Below are positions 62,701-64,000 of a DNA stretch of 64,000 bases, one piece after another; the stretch's first letter is position 1; each line of letters opens with the position of its first letter. Both the position numbers and the translations under genes were made by a program. The stretch is from positions 59,827-123,826 of the forward strand of contig NW_019091522.1 in the NCBI RefSeq assembly GCF_001949145.1, given 5' to 3'. The notes below the pieces were generated by a model that searched no databases, had not been told where the DNA came from, and saw only the letters and a list, made by a program, of their open reading frames with translations. This DNA comes from Acanthaster planci (taxonomy: Eukaryota > Echinodermata > Asteroidea > Valvatida > Acanthasteridae).

Positions 62701-63823
62701 ACGATATACCAGGCAAGATATGGGACGGAGGGGTACCCCCCTTACCTGTCCAATCCCTATACACACTCTAGACTATTGTTACCTTACACATCCCCCTTAG
62801 ATGTCTGTAAAGAATTCCTGAGATTCTGATCAACAATGACCAACACAAAGACGGGGGGGTTCTCTCTGTCCCATATCTTGCTTCAAATGCACTACGAGTA
62901 TACTCCTAGGAAATGAAAGGCTGTTGTAATGGAAATTGCATACACTGGCATCACCACAGAACACAACAAATACGCTACTGGCAGTGTGGAGGACATACAT
63001 TTGTAAAATTGCTCATGTTCAAACAGACTAATGAAAGGAACCTATTCAATATACGGGCATGCGTAGAACGCTTGGCAAATGGGAACATCCCTTTGAAATC
63101 ATGCACGGCAGTCAACATGTTAAAGAGACAGAACCTCATGGAAGTCTTTTAGTTCCTGATAGAATAACGTGGAAATACAAGCCAACTTGGAGCAATAGTT
63201 TGTACAGAAAAGTAGTATTAAGCAATACTTTCATGCAGATGCTGTAATCAATTTCAATGAACATTTCTGCAGTAAACGTGAGGAAAGCAATCAGGATAAA
63301 ATGAAAACAGGAGAAGGGGCATTGGTCTCATAAGACCTATTTGAACTTTAACTGGCTTTTGTTATATTTTGCAAGTTCGTGAATTGGTGTTTATAAGGGT
63401 TTTTTTTGCTGAGCTCTGTCTGTCCAGGCCACATACACAATTTAATCTATGAACAATCCTACATATGCTGTAGATGTTGAATTTTGAGAGAGCAATATTG
63501 CAATAAAGTGCCATTTCAAAGTCTTATCTCATCAGCTCACAATGTTTGATGCTGACATTGAAGAAACGAAAAAACCTGAAGCCAATTTTGGAGAGAAATC
63601 GCTGTTAGCTTGTGTGAGCTGTAAAACTTCCAATTCTTTGCTGATTGTTTTGCTTTTAGGAGTGGCAACTTACTCTCAGACATATCTTGAGGGTCACCAT
63701 ACTATGTGGTCCAGACCCATCCAGCTTAAACGGCTGCTCCAAGGCTAGGTTGGGGGCCATTAGTATGTTCTTAATGGGCAACATCAAGAGTCCAATGCAT
63801 CGGTCTTTCCTCTTATCCATCAC
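59741..63823 (-). CDS. ESYT2-like: Extended synaptotagmin (E-Syt2-like), 3' portion, seven exons, incomplete at both ends
   Basis: Exons in reading order: 63823-63674, 62519-62469, 62086-61851, 61307-61215, 60836-60702, 60574-60469, 59790-59741, all with GT/AG borders and compatible phases. The first encodes the end of a C2 domain ([14 protein letters not shown] ... LKICLR), matching the end of C2B in vertebrate E-Syts. The next two encode a Ser/Pro/Glu-rich linker. The rest form the last C2 domain: [68 protein letters not shown] and VEIKLSEL. E-Syts tether the endoplasmic reticulum to the plasma membrane and transfer lipids; this C2 binds acidic membrane lipid through its basic strand ([10 protein letters not shown] here). 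Loop 3 has DSSRF instead of the Asp-x-Asp of calcium-binding C2 domains, as in vertebrate homologues, so calcium binding is unlikely. The 5' part is outside the window, and the last coding exon, starting after ACTG at 59741, was not found. Confidence 0.87.
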
Positions 63824-64000
63824 CTACAAATAAAATAGAGACAATTACAAGCTCAACTTGACTAAAAACATAAATCAGTCAAAGTTTGATTTGGGACCTT
63901 TCTGTACATGAGTTGAAGGCTGACTCGGATATATACAGTCCTAGTTCAATTAAAATTTGAGAGGAGCAGACGGTTTGATAAATCTGTCTTTATTTTGGAC

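Overview
The window is animal nuclear DNA. Its coding content is split into short exons with GT/AG borders, and the long stretches between exons hold degenerate retrotransposons and inverted-repeat elements. The element types (a GIY-YIG nuclease fragment of Penelope-like character, Jockey/CR1-like LINE relics, TTAA-flanked and fold-back MITEs) would suit a cnidarian such as a coral or sea anemone. That placement is an inference of moderate to low confidence; nothing here proves it.

The main content is a head-to-tail cluster of zinc metallopeptidases of family M1 (aminopeptidase N-like) on the + strand. (1) A single terminal exon at 1785-1931 is the tail of an upstream copy. (2) A complete 17-exon gene lies at 12773-25022, predicting about 998 residues. 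(3) A second complete 17-exon gene lies at 36235-49052, predicting about 950 residues. I assembled both complete genes by hand from splice sites. All intron phases agree between them, 12 of the 17 exons have identical lengths, and the catalytic motifs (GAMEN, HEXXH-18-E, the tyrosine of ITYQK) are intact in both. The predicted proteins are type II membrane ectopeptidases. The second copy has a frameshift next to the ATG equivalent to the start of the first copy, and an inverted, almost identical copy of its own exon 13 in intron 16.

At the right end, on the - strand and converging on the cluster, are seven exons of an extended synaptotagmin (E-Syt2-like). They encode the end of one C2 domain, a linker and most of the last C2 domain. 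Its 5' part lies beyond the window, and I could not identify its last coding exon.

Layout: 1-1072 GIY-YIG element remnant; 1785-1931 orphan M1 exon; 1932-12726 repeats, including a LINE relic at 7040-9000; 12727-25022 M1 gene A; 25023-36119 spacer with an 827-base assembly gap and a duplicated repeat family; 36120-49052 M1 gene B; 49053-59740 spacer with a reverse-strand LINE relic and MITEs; 59741-63823 E-Syt. No rRNA, tRNA, CRISPR or bacterial-type operon was seen. I saw no clearly new molecular system. The most unusual structures are the inverted exon copy and the N-terminal frameshift in gene B.
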